From contig NZ_JACMYG010000005.1 in the NCBI RefSeq assembly GCF_014236655.1, positions 223,323-287,322 of the forward strand: a stretch of 64,000 nucleotides of DNA. Reading direction: 5' to 3'. The DNA comes from Pseudomonas kielensis. Lineage in GTDB: Bacteria; Pseudomonadota; Gammaproteobacteria; Pseudomonadales; Pseudomonadaceae. Made by a program: the position numbers and the translations under genes. Under the pieces are notes generated by a model. It had not been told where the DNA came from. It was given only the letters and a program-made list of their open reading frames with translations, and made no database searches. Shown piece after piece: positions 19,357 to 27,137 of the stretch; positions within the stretch are counted from its first letter, which is position 1, and each line of letters opens with the position of its first letter.

Positions 19357-21627
19357 TTAGCGCGCCATGATTTTCCAGGCACGGTGGATCTTGCCGTTAC
19401 GGGCAAAGTCCGGGTCGATGGTTTGCGCGGTGATTTCCTCGACGGCGTAGCGCGTTGTGAGGTTGTCCTCGAGCTGGAACTTGCGGAAGTTGTTGGAGAA
19501 GTACAACACCCCACCCGGTGCCAGGCGCGCCATGGCCAGGTCGAGCAACTGCACGTGGTCACGCTGGACGTCGAAGATGCCTTCCATGCGCTTGGAGTTG
19601 GAGAAGGTCGGCGGATCGATGAAGATCATGTCGAACTCATCACGGTTGGCTTCCAGCCAGGCCATGACATCGCCCTGCTCCAGACGGTTCTTGTCGGAAA
19701 AACCGTTGAGCGACAGGTTGCGGCGCGCCCAATCCAGGTAAGTCTTGGACAGGTCGACGCTGGTGGTGCTGCGCGCGCCACCCTTGGCTGCGTGCACGCT
19801 GGCGGTCGCGGTGTAGCAGTACAGGTTGAGGAAGCGCTTGCCGGCCGCCTCTTTCTGAATGCGCATGCGCATCGGCCGGTGATCCAGGAACAGCCCGGTG
19901 TCGAGGTAGTCGGTCAGGTTGACCAGCAGCTTGACTCCGCCTTCATTGACCTCGACGAACTTGCCCTGGGCACTCTGGCGCTCGTACTGCTTGGTACCGC
20001 TCTGGCGCTCGCGACGCTTGACCACCACGCGGCTCTTGTCGATGTTCAGGGCCTGGGGAATGGCGGCCAGGGCATCGAACATCCGCGCCGAGGCTTTTTC
20101 CGGATCGATCGACTTCGGTGCCGCGTACTCCTGCACGTGGACCCAGTCGTGGTACAGGTCGATGGCCATCGAGTACTCAGGCATGTCGGCATCGTACACA
20201 CGGTAGCAGTCGATCCCTTCGCGCTTGACCCACTTGCCCAGGGCCTTGAGGTTCTTCTGCAGACGGTTGGCAAACATCTGCCCACCCTCGCTCAGGCGCG
20301 CCTGTTCGACCACCGGTACCGGTGCCGGGGCGGGCTTGATCGGGTTGCCATTCTTGTTGTACTGGCGCTCTTGCGGTTCGACCGGTGCCTGATCGTAGAT
20401 CGCCTGTTCACGCTCGGCCTGGCGCTGCTCCGGGGTCCGGCGCTCGCCTGTGACAAACTGGTCGGGCAGCACTTTGATCAGCAGCAGCTTGCACGGCAAG
20501 GCGCCGTTCCAGAAGGCATATTGCTTGTGGCTGCGAATACCCATGCGCTTGCCCAGGTCCGGTGCGCCGGTGAACACCGCCGCTTCCCAGTTCAGGCAGG
20601 CCTGACGCAGGCGCTCGCCGAGGTTCTGGTAGAGGTAGAGCAGGCTCGCCTCGTCGCCCAGGCGCTCGCCGTACGGAGGGTTGCAGATCACCAGGCCTTT
20701 CTGGTTCTGGTCCGGGCGCGGTTCGAAGGTGGCCACTTCGCCCTGGTAGATTTTGATCCACTCGCTCAGGCCGGCACGCTCGACGTTGTTACGGCCCGGC
20801 TGGATCAGGCGCGGATCAGCTTCGTAACCGCGGATCCACAGCGGTGGCTTGGCCAGGCCGGCAGCGGCACGGGCGCTGGCTTCTTCATGGAGTTTTTTCC
20901 ACAGCGCCGGCACGTGGCCGAGCCAGGCGGTGAAGCCCCATTGCTCACGACGCAGGTTGGGAGCCATGTCCGCGGCAATCATCGCCGCTTCGACCAGGAA
21001 GGTACCCACACCGCACATTGGGTCAGCCAGGGCGCCGCCCTCGGCGGCGATGCGTGGCCAGCCGGAACGGATCAGGATCGCCGCCGCGAGGTTTTCCTTC
21101 AGCGGGGCGGCACCTTGCTGCAGGCGATAGCCGCGCTGGTGCAGGCTGTGCCCGGACAGATCCAGGGACAGGATCGCTTCGCCACGGTCCAGGCGCAGGT
21201 GAATGCGCAGGTCCGGATTGAGCTTGTCGATCGAAGGACGTTCGCCCGTTGGCGTGCGCAATTTATCGACAATCGCATCCTTGACCTTCAAGGCGCCGAA
21301 GTGGGTGTTGTCGATGCCCGAACCGTGACCGCTGAACTCCACCGCCAGGGTGCCGTCCGCCAGCATGTGGTCTTGCCACTCGATATCCAGCACGCCGTGG
21401 TAGAGGTCTTCGGCGTCCTTCATCGGGAAGCGCTTGAGGACAAACAGCACGCGGTTTGCCAGGCGCGACCACAGGCACAGGCGATAAGCGGTTTCCATGG
21501 TGGCCATGCCGCGCACAGCCGAGGTGTGCTCGCGCGCTTCCTCAAGGCCAAGCCCGACGGCTTCCTCGATGAGCAGGCCTTCAAGGCCTTTTGGGCAAGT
21601 GAGGAAGAGTTCGTAACGATCCGACAT
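19357..21627 (-). CDS. rlmKL: Bifunctional 23S rRNA methyltransferase RlmKL
   Basis: Makes m2G2445 (RlmL half) and m7G2069 (RlmK half) in 23S rRNA. The 756-residue protein has an N-terminal THUMP region, the first SAM domain with DPMCGVGTFL (about residue 202) and NPPYGERLGD (about residue 316), and a second SAM domain near the C-terminus with FLNLYCYTATASV and DPPTFSNSKRM. This is the full fused form seen in gammaproteobacteria. It is divergent from rmf, another ribosome-related gene. Confidence 0.96.
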   Translation of the reverse strand: MSDRYELFLTCPKGLEGLLIEEAVGLGLEEAREHTSAVRGMATMETAYRLCLWSRLANRVLFVLKRFPMKDAEDLYHGVLDIEWQDHMLADGTLAVEFSGHGSGIDNTHFGALKVKDAIVDKLRTPTGERPSIDKLNPDLRIHLRLDRGEAILSLDLSGHSLHQRGYRLQQGAAPLKENLAAAILIRSGWPRIAAEGGALADPMCGVGTFLVEAAMIAADMAPNLRREQWGFTAWLGHVPALWKKLHEEASARAAAGLAKPPLWIRGYEADPRLIQPGRNNVERAGLSEWIKIYQGEVATFEPRPDQNQKGLVICNPPYGERLGDEASLLYLYQNLGERLRQACLNWEAAVFTGAPDLGKRMGIRSHKQYAFWNGALPCKLLLIKVLPDQFVTGERRTPEQRQAEREQAIYDQAPVEPQERQYNKNGNPIKPAPAPVPVVEQARLSEGGQMFANRLQKNLKALGKWVKREGIDCYRVYDADMPEYSMAIDLYHDWVHVQEYAAPKSIDPEKASARMFDALAAIPQALNIDKSRVVVKRRERQSGTKQYERQSAQGKFVEVNEGGVKLLVNLTDYLDTGLFLDHRPMRMRIQKEAAGKRFLNLYCYTATASVHAAKGGARSTTSVDLSKTYLDWARRNLSLNGFSDKNRLEQGDVMAWLEANRDEFDMIFIDPPTFSNSKRMEGIFDVQRDHVQLLDLAMARLAPGGVLYFSNNFRKFQLEDNLTTRYAVEEITAQTIDPDFARNGKIHRAWKIMAR

Positions 21628-22173
21628 GGGAGTTCCAGGGCCTTTAGCAATGAGTGAACGGGCAACGCATTGACCGCTCGGTTTTCAATCAAGCGCTTTT
21701 CTAAAAGAGCGCTCGCGTGGCACGAAGGTGTGCCGTCCCACCCTGGCGGCTATGCCAGCCAACTGGCTGGAATGAGCTTAGATGCCCGGGCAGATAAAAA
21801 ATTCGGTGCAACAAAATGTCATAACTCGACCCTTCGTCGAATAGTAACCGAGCGCATCGGTGGGTCATGACCTAGGAAGCATTAGCCTCATCATTCTTTG
21901 AGAGCCTGATCATAGCGGGGTTTGGCCAACCACCCGACAAAACCCTCGTTGTTTCTTATGGCCATAACACCTTTATCGTTACGTCCTTATGACAAAACGA
22001 TCATTCCCTCGATGTGACGCATTGGTTAGAACTCAATACAGGTTGACGCCGCAACGACGTCAACACCTTGGCTCGCCACGCCGGCAGCGAGCCGCCATTG
22101 GCAGAGCGTTTTCTGCCTGACCTCGATAGAGGTCGACGCGATACATACAGTCAACAAGTGAGGGAAACACCCT
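21628..22173. other. 546-bp non-coding region between rlmKL and rmf
   Basis: This divergent spacer holds no convincing gene; a 66-codon frame at 21670-21870 has no family character. It is relatively AT-rich for the window. An inverted repeat GTTGACG/CGTCAAC (22042-22064, nine-base loop) lies 110 bp before rmf. The region must contain the promoters of both genes, but I cannot single out the boxes with confidence. Confidence 0.5.
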
Positions 22174-22389
22174 ATGAGAAGACTTAAGCGTGATCCGTTG
22201 GAAAGAGCATTTTTGCGCGGATATCAATATGGCGTTGGTGGCAAATCCCGTGAGCTTTGCCCATTTACTCTACCGTCGGTACGCCAAGCCTGGATTAACG
22301 GCTGGCGAGAAGGACGCGGCGACAACTGGGACGGTATGACCGGCACTGCGGGAATCCATAGACTCAACGAACTTCACGCCGTCGGCTAA
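22174..22389 (+). CDS. rmf: Ribosome modulation factor
   Basis: Drives dimerisation of 70S ribosomes into inactive 100S particles in stationary phase. The 71-residue basic protein MRRLKRDPLERAFLRGYQYG ... LCPFTLPSVRQAWINGWREG matches the Rmf family along its length. A GAGGG ribosome site precedes the ATG. A strong terminator follows at 22474-22500, so it is a single-gene transcript between rlmKL and pyrD, as in other pseudomonads. Confidence 0.96.
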   Translation: MRRLKRDPLERAFLRGYQYGVGGKSRELCPFTLPSVRQAWINGWREGRGDNWDGMTGTAGIHRLNELHAVG

Positions 22390-22473
22390 ACGGGGCACAC
22401 ATTCCGACACGACAACTTGATTACGTAACGACTTAACCATGCACGTCCTCTCCGGACGGCGGGCTTCGGCCCA

Positions 22474-22500
22474 GGGGCTCCCTTGAGGAGCCCTTTTTTA
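22474..22500 (+). terminator. Intrinsic terminator of rmf
   Basis: Stem GGGCTCC/GGAGCCC with a five-base loop is followed directly by six T. A second GC-rich hairpin (GGGC TTCG GCCC) lies just before it. Confidence 0.92.
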
Positions 22501-22507
22501 TTCCTGT

Positions 22508-22556
22508 CTGTAGCCGCTGGCGCAGCCTGCGTTCGGCGGCGTAGCCGTCGTAAACA
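22508..22556. repeat. REP-like repeat between rmf and pyrD
   Basis: TGTAGCCGCTGGCGCAGCC...GTAAACA belongs to the TGTAGCCGCTG-headed class of Pseudomonas intergenic repeats, which differs from the GTGGGAGC class. It is a single copy lying near the 3' end of pyrD. Confidence 0.55.
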
Positions 22557-22565
22557 GGCGCGGTA

Positions 22566-23585
22566 TCAGCGCAGGGCGGCGATGGCGTCGACCGATTCAC
22601 GGATCAGCGCCGGGCCCTTGTAGATGAAGCCCGAGTAGATCTGCACCAGGCTGGCACCCGCGGCGATTTTCTCAGCCGCGTGCCGTCCTTCGGTGATCCC
22701 GCCCGCCGCGATGATCGGCAAGCGCCCTGCCAGTTCCGCCGCCAGCACCTTGACCGTGTGGGTGCTCTTCTCACGCACCGGGGCGCCCGACAGGCCACCC
22801 ATCTCGTCCCCGTGCTCCATGCCTTCGACGCCCACCCGGCTCAGGGTGGTGTTGGTGGCGATGACCGCGTCCATACCGGTTTCGATCAGCGCCTGCGCCA
22901 CCTGGGCGGTTTCTTCGTCCGTCATGTCCGGGGCAATCTTGATCGCCAGGGGCACATGCTTGCCATGTCGCAGGGCCAGTTCGGCGCGGCGCGTGGCCAG
23001 GTCGGCGAGCAGTTGCTTGAGCGAATCACCGAACTGCAGGCTGCGCAGGCCCGGGGTGTTCGGCGAGCTGACGTTGACCGTGACATAGCTGGCGTGGGCG
23101 TAGACCTTGTCCAGGCAGATCAGGTAGTCGTCCACCGCACGCTCGACCGGGGTGTCGAAGTTCTTGCCGATGTTGATCCCCAGCACGCCCTTGTACTTGG
23201 CCGCGGCAACCCGGGCCAGCAGATGATCGACGCCGAGGTTGTTGAACCCCATGCGATTGATGATCGCCTCGGCTTGCGGCAAGCGGAAAATCCGTGGTTT
23301 GGGGTTACCCGGTTGCGGGCGCGGGGTGACGGTGCCGATTTCGACAAACCCGAAACCAAGCTGGGCAAAACCGTCGATGGCCGCGCCATTCTTGTCCAGG
23401 CCTGCAGCCAGGCCAACCGGGTTGGGGAAGTCCAGGCCCATGACATTCACCGGCACATGGGCCGGGGCCTTGCACAGCAAGCCGTTCAGGCCCAGGCGTC
23501 CGCCCGCGCCGATCAAGTCCAGGGACAGATCGTGGGAGGTTTCCGGGGAGAGTTTGAACAGCAGTTGGCGGGCCAGGGTATACAT
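22566..23585 (-). CDS. pyrD: Dihydroorotate dehydrogenase (quinone), class 2
   Basis: Oxidises dihydroorotate to orotate in pyrimidine synthesis, passing electrons to membrane quinone. The 339-residue FMN protein starts [19 protein letters not shown], the amphipathic membrane-binding helix of class 2 enzymes, and has [38 protein letters not shown] and IAAGGITEG. The ATG at 23585 fits the family start. It is divergent from nasST. Confidence 0.97.
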   Translation of the reverse strand: MYTLARQLLFKLSPETSHDLSLDLIGAGGRLGLNGLLCKAPAHVPVNVMGLDFPNPVGLAAGLDKNGAAIDGFAQLGFGFVEIGTVTPRPQPGNPKPRIFRLPQAEAIINRMGFNNLGVDHLLARVAAAKYKGVLGINIGKNFDTPVERAVDDYLICLDKVYAHASYVTVNVSSPNTPGLRSLQFGDSLKQLLADLATRRAELALRHGKHVPLAIKIAPDMTDEETAQVAQALIETGMDAVIATNTTLSRVGVEGMEHGDEMGGLSGAPVREKSTHTVKVLAAELAGRLPIIAAGGITEGRHAAEKIAAGASLVQIYSGFIYKGPALIRESVDAIAALR

Positions 23586-23679
23586 GGGCGGGCTTGACTC
23601 GGTCGGCGGCAAAATAAGGCGGCGATTATAGCCGGGCATCGGGGTCGCAGGCGAGGCACATGTACAAATCCCTCGGCAA

Positions 23680-23696
23680 TGGCATATGCCTTGCAC
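23680..23696 (+). promoter_or_regulatory. Sigma-54 promoter of nasST
   Basis: TGGCATATGCCTTGCAC holds GG at 23681-23682 and GC at 23693-23694, 12 bases apart, with the full TTGCA of the -12 consensus. Transcription would start near 23705, just before the first hairpin of the leader. This indicates RpoN-dependent, nitrogen-controlled expression of nasST. Confidence 0.7.
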
Positions 23697-23712
23697 CGTG
23701 AAGCCTATCCGT

Positions 23713-23798
23713 ACTCATGCCAGCGCCGGGATGAGTCGAACGACCATGGCGTCGTCATCCGACCTGGCTTGCACAGGGGCCCGGGGCGACGCTTTTTT
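23713..23798 (+). promoter_or_regulatory. nasST leader: two hexaloop hairpins plus overlapping terminator (ANTAR-type)
   Basis: Hairpin P1 has stem ACTCATGCC/GGGATGAGT (23713-23736, one G-G mismatch) and loop AGCGCC, with A1 and G4 as in ANTAR targets. Hairpin P2 has stem ACGAC/GTCGT (23740-23755) and loop CATGGC, a hexaloop with G4 but C at position 1. The terminator stem GCGTCG (23749-23754) with CGACGC (23787-23792), followed by six T, uses the P2 3' strand, so P2 and terminator exclude each other. NasT, encoded downstream, is the likely ligand. Confidence 0.6.
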
Positions 23799-23816
23799 CT
23801 GCAAGGTGCACTCCCG

Positions 23817-25028
23817 ATGAACGAACCATCAGTCGGCCCGCTGGCCTGGGTCAACGGCAGCGACGCGCCGGAAAAGACCTCGATCAACCTGGGCTTCATG
23901 GCCCTGAGCGATTGCGCCTCGGTGGTCGTAGCCGCCACCCAGGGCTTTGCCCAGCCTTATGGCCTGACCTTGAACCTCAAGCGCCAAACATCCTGGGCCA
24001 ACCTGCGGGACAAGCTGACCAGCGGCGAACTGGACGCCGCCCATAGCCTCTATGGCCTGGTGTACGCGGTACACCTGGGCATCGGAGGCGTCGCCGCCAC
24101 CGAGATGGCCGTGCTCATGGGCCTGAACCACAACGGGCAGAGCATCAACCTGTCCCACGACCTGCAACGCCTGGGCGTGACCAGTCCTGAGGCACTGGAT
24201 CGGCACGTGCACCAAAGTCGCCCAAAACTCACCTTTGCCCAGACCTTCCCCACCGGCACCCACGCCATGTGGTTGTACTACTGGCTGGCCAGCCAGGGCA
24301 TTCACCCGCTGCAGGATGTCACCAGCGTGGTGGTGCCACCGCCGCAAATGGTCGCGCACTTGCAGGCCGGGCGCATCGACGGGTTTTGCGTGGGCGAACC
24401 CTGGAGCGCCAGCGCGGTGCAGCAGAACCTCGGCTTTACCCTGGCAACGAGCCAGGCCATCTGGCCTGACCACCCGGAAAAAGTCCTCGGCTGCACGCGC
24501 GCCTTCGTCGAGCAATACCCCAATACCGCCCGGGCGCTGGTGATGGCGATCCTGGAAGCCAGCCGGTTCATCGAGCAAAGCCCGGAAAACCGCCGCAGCA
24601 CCGCACAGTTGCTCAGCGCCGCCGACTACCTCGACACCCCCGTGGACACCATTGAGCCACGCTTGCTGGGCGATTACGCCGACGGGCTCGGCAATCGCTG
24701 GCAGGACCCGCACGCGCTGCGCTTTCACGGCCATGGCGAGGTGAACATGCCCTACTTGAGCGACGGCATGTGGTTCATGACCCAGTTCCGCCGCTGGGGC
24801 TTGCTGCGCGACGACCCGGATTACCTGGGCGTGGCACGCCAGGTCCAGCAACTGAGCCTGTACCGCGACGCGGCCGGGGCCCTGGGCATAACAGCGGACA
24901 GCCATGAGATGCGCAGCAGCCAATTGATCGACGGCAAGATCTGGGACGGTGCCGACCCGGCGGCCTACGCCCGCAGCTTCACCCTGCACGCCATGACCGA
25001 TACCCCCGCCCTGCGCGCCCGGCCCTGA
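23817..25028 (+). CDS. nasS: NasS-type nitrate sensor (NrtA/CmpA-like)
   Basis: A 403-residue protein of the nitrate-binding NrtA/CmpA family without a signal peptide, so it stays in the cytoplasm. This fits NasS, which holds NasT inactive until nitrate or nitrite binds. Family features include NLGFMALSDCASVVVAATQG, the WANLRDKLTSGELDAAHSL segment and DGFCVGEPW. I start it at ATG 23817 after AAGGTG; the frame is open 46 codons further upstream, but that stretch is the regulatory leader. nasT follows after 9 bases. Confidence 0.9.
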   Translation: MNEPSVGPLAWVNGSDAPEKTSINLGFMALSDCASVVVAATQGFAQPYGLTLNLKRQTSWANLRDKLTSGELDAAHSLYGLVYAVHLGIGGVAATEMAVLMGLNHNGQSINLSHDLQRLGVTSPEALDRHVHQSRPKLTFAQTFPTGTHAMWLYYWLASQGIHPLQDVTSVVVPPPQMVAHLQAGRIDGFCVGEPWSASAVQQNLGFTLATSQAIWPDHPEKVLGCTRAFVEQYPNTARALVMAILEASRFIEQSPENRRSTAQLLSAADYLDTPVDTIEPRLLGDYADGLGNRWQDPHALRFHGHGEVNMPYLSDGMWFMTQFRRWGLLRDDPDYLGVARQVQQLSLYRDAAGALGITADSHEMRSSQLIDGKIWDGADPAAYARSFTLHAMTDTPALRARP

Positions 25029-25037
25029 CAGGAGAGC

Positions 25038-25619
25038 ATGAGCATGTTGCGAATCCTGCTGATCAATGACACCGCTAAAAAAGTCGGACGCCTGAAGACC
25101 GCCCTGACCGAAGCCGGGTTTGAGGTGATCGACGAATCCGGCCTGACCATCGACCTGCCCGCGCGCGTCGAAACGGTGCGCCCGGACGTGATTCTGATCG
25201 ATACCGAGTCACCCAGCCGCGATGTGCTGGAACAAGTGGTGCTGGTCAGCCGCGACCAGCCACGCCCCATCGTGATGTTCACCGATGAACACGACCCGGG
25301 CGTGATGCGCCAGGCCATCAAGTCCGGCGTCAGCGCCTACATCGTCGAAGGCATCCATGCCGCCCGCCTGCAGCCGATCCTCGACGTGGCCATGGCGCGC
25401 TTTGAAAGCGACCAGGCCCTGCGCGCCCAACTGTTTGCCCGCGACCAACAACTGGCCGAGCGCAAGCGCATCGAACTGGCCAAGGGCCTGCTGATGAAAA
25501 TGAAAGCCTGCAACGAAGAACAGGCCTACACCCTGATGCGCCGCCAGGCCATGAGTCGCCAGCAGAAGCTGATCCAGGTGGCCGAGCAGATCATTGCCAT
25601 GAGTGAGTTGCTGGAGTGA
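25038..25619 (+). CDS. nasT: ANTAR-domain antiterminator NasT
   Basis: A 193-residue response-regulator-like protein. Residues 1-120 form a receiver domain with DVILIDTES at the position of the phospho-acceptor Asp, and residues 130-190 an ANTAR RNA-binding domain (RKRIELAKGLLMKMKACNEEQAYTLMRR). NasT binds dual hexaloop hairpins in nas leader RNA and prevents termination; NasS sequesters it without nitrate. A GGAG site precedes ATG 25038. Three matching RNA targets lie in this window. Confidence 0.93.
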   Translation: MSMLRILLINDTAKKVGRLKTALTEAGFEVIDESGLTIDLPARVETVRPDVILIDTESPSRDVLEQVVLVSRDQPRPIVMFTDEHDPGVMRQAIKSGVSAYIVEGIHAARLQPILDVAMARFESDQALRAQLFARDQQLAERKRIELAKGLLMKMKACNEEQAYTLMRRQAMSRQQKLIQVAEQIIAMSELLE

Positions 25620-25623
25620 GCAC

Positions 25624-25680
25624 CACGCCGAATCAGGCTTGGCGTGTCATCGGTGACGACCCTCGCGAGCCTGCTCGCGA
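25624..25680. repeat. Inverted repeat and REP palindrome downstream of nasT
   Basis: CACGCC/GGCGTG (25624-25646) can form a hairpin just after the nasT stop, although no T run follows. A REP core TCGCGAGCCTGCTCGCGA lies at 25663-25680. Together they separate nasT from the sigma-54 promoter of the transporter operon. Confidence 0.55.
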
Positions 25681-25705
25681 TCAGCCCGCCCTCGGCCGCA
25701 CTGGT

Positions 25706-25721
25706 TGGCACAGATATCGCT
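25706..25721 (+). promoter_or_regulatory. Sigma-54 promoter of the nitrate transporter operon
   Basis: TGGCACAGATATCGCT carries GG at 25707-25708 and GC at 25719-25720, the required 12-base spacing, with a perfect TGGCAC half. The predicted start near 25731 lies about five bases before the first leader hairpin, so promoter and RNA element are placed as one unit. Confidence 0.7.
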
Positions 25722-25735
25722 AAGTAATCGGCACA

Positions 25736-25818
25736 GGTAACCAACGGCGGTTGCCCCACCAACGACAACGACGTCGCACACCCCTTTCGCGCAAGCGCAG
25801 CGGGTTGCGGCGTTTTTT
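25736..25818 (+). promoter_or_regulatory. narK leader: ANTAR dual hexaloop element plus intrinsic terminator
   Basis: P1 is a seven-pair stem GGTAACC/GGTTGCC (25736-25755) with loop AACGGC. P2 is a four-pair stem CGAC/GTCG (25763-25776) with loop AACGAC. Both loops have A1 and G4, the pattern recognised by ANTAR proteins. A stem CGCGCAA/TTGCGGCG with one bulge (25788-25812) and six T follows: an intrinsic terminator 100 bp before the transporter gene. NasT binding to P1-P2 should allow read-through when nitrate is present. Confidence 0.75.
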
Positions 25819-25918
25819 CGTTTTGGCCCCACAGACCGGGGCCGGTGGTGCGGCCGTCAAGGCGCCCCACCGCCAAGCTCACGACTCCCTTCGAGACTCT
25901 TAACCGCTGAGGTGCGCG

Positions 25919-27130
25919 ATGAATTCAAGCTTCTGGAAATCCGGTCATACCCCGACCCTGTTCTCGGCATTCCTGTATTTCGACCTGAGCTTCATGGTCT
26001 GGTACTTGCTGGGCCCCCTGGCGGTGCAAATTGCCGCCGACCTGCACCTGACCACTCAACAGCGCGGGCTGGTGGTGGCCACGCCGATCCTCGCCGGGGC
26101 CTTGCTGCGTTTTGTCATGGGCCTGCTCGCCGACCGCCTGTCACCCAAGACCGCTGGCCTGATTGGCCAGGTCATCGTCATCTGCGCGCTGTTCGGTGCC
26201 TGGAAGCTGGGCATCCACAGCTACGAGCAAGCCCTGCTGCTGGGGGTGTTCCTGGGGATGGCCGGGGCCTCGTTTGCCGTCGCCCTGCCCCTGGCCTCGC
26301 AGTGGTACCCGCCGCAACACCAGGGCAAGGCCATGGGCATCGCCGGCGCGGGCAACTCGGGCACTGTGCTCGCGGCGCTGATCGCGCCGGTGCTGGCAGC
26401 CGCGTTTGGCTGGAGCAACGTGTTCGGCTTCGCCCTGATCCCGCTGATCCTGACCCTGATCATCTTCGCCTGGCTGGCGAAAAACGCGCCGCAACGGCCC
26501 AAGGCCAAATCCATGAGCGACTACTTCAAGGCCCTGGGTGATCGCGACAGCTGGTGGTTCATGTTCTTCTACTGCGTGACCTTCGGCGGCTTCATCGGCC
26601 TGGCCAGTGCCCTGCCCGGCTACTTCAACGACCAGTACGGCCTGAGCCCGGTGACTGCCGGCTACTACACCGCCGCCTGTGTGTTTGGTGGCAGCCTGAT
26701 GCGCCCACTGGGTGGCGCCCTGGCCGATCGCTTCGGCGGGATCCGCACCCTGCTGCTGATGTACGGTGTCGCGATCGTGTGCATTGCCGCCGTCGGCTTC
26801 AACCTGCCCAGCTCCTATGCGGCGCTCGCCCTGTTCGTCTGCACCATGCTTGGCCTTGGCGCCGGCAATGGCGCGGTGTTCCAGTTGGTGCCCCAGCGTT
26901 TTCGCCGCGAAATCGGCGTGATGACCGGGTTGATCGGCATGGCCGGTGGGATCGGCGGGTTTGCCCTCGCCGCCGGCATGGGGGCGATCAAACAGAGCAC
27001 CGGCAGTTATCAACTGGCCTTGTGGCTGTTCGCCAGCCTCGGCATCCTGGCGTGGTTCGGCCTGCACGGGGTCAAGCGCCGCTGGAGAACCACCTGGGGC
27101 TCGGCCGCTGTGACCGCAGCGCGGGTCTGA
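25919..27130 (+). CDS. NarK/NasA-type nitrate transporter (MFS)
   Basis: Imports nitrate for assimilation. The 403-residue protein has 12 predicted membrane segments and the nitrate/nitrite porter signatures GIAGAGNSGTV in TM5 and GLGAGNGAVFQLVP in the second half, plus the MFS loop GLLADRLSPK. The ATG follows GAGGTG. The kinase-phosphatase gene starts 8 bases after its stop codon, so the two form one operon behind the ANTAR leader. P. aeruginosa has the same pair next to its nitrate genes. Confidence 0.93.
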   Translation: MNSSFWKSGHTPTLFSAFLYFDLSFMVWYLLGPLAVQIAADLHLTTQQRGLVVATPILAGALLRFVMGLLADRLSPKTAGLIGQVIVICALFGAWKLGIHSYEQALLLGVFLGMAGASFAVALPLASQWYPPQHQGKAMGIAGAGNSGTVLAALIAPVLAAAFGWSNVFGFALIPLILTLIIFAWLAKNAPQRPKAKSMSDYFKALGDRDSWWFMFFYCVTFGGFIGLASALPGYFNDQYGLSPVTAGYYTAACVFGGSLMRPLGGALADRFGGIRTLLLMYGVAIVCIAAVGFNLPSSYAALALFVCTMLGLGAGNGAVFQLVPQRFRREIGVMTGLIGMAGGIGGFALAAGMGAIKQSTGSYQLALWLFASLGILAWFGLHGVKRRWRTTWGSAAVTAARV

Positions 27131-27137
27131 GGCAGCG

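Noticed and set aside
21670..21870. 66-codon frame in the rlmKL-rmf spacer
   Set aside because: No ribosome site, no known family and a position within a presumed promoter region.
23679..23816. In-frame upstream extension of nasS (46 codons)
   Set aside because: It begins within the sigma-54 promoter and runs through the leader hairpins; the ATG at 23817 has a proper ribosome site.
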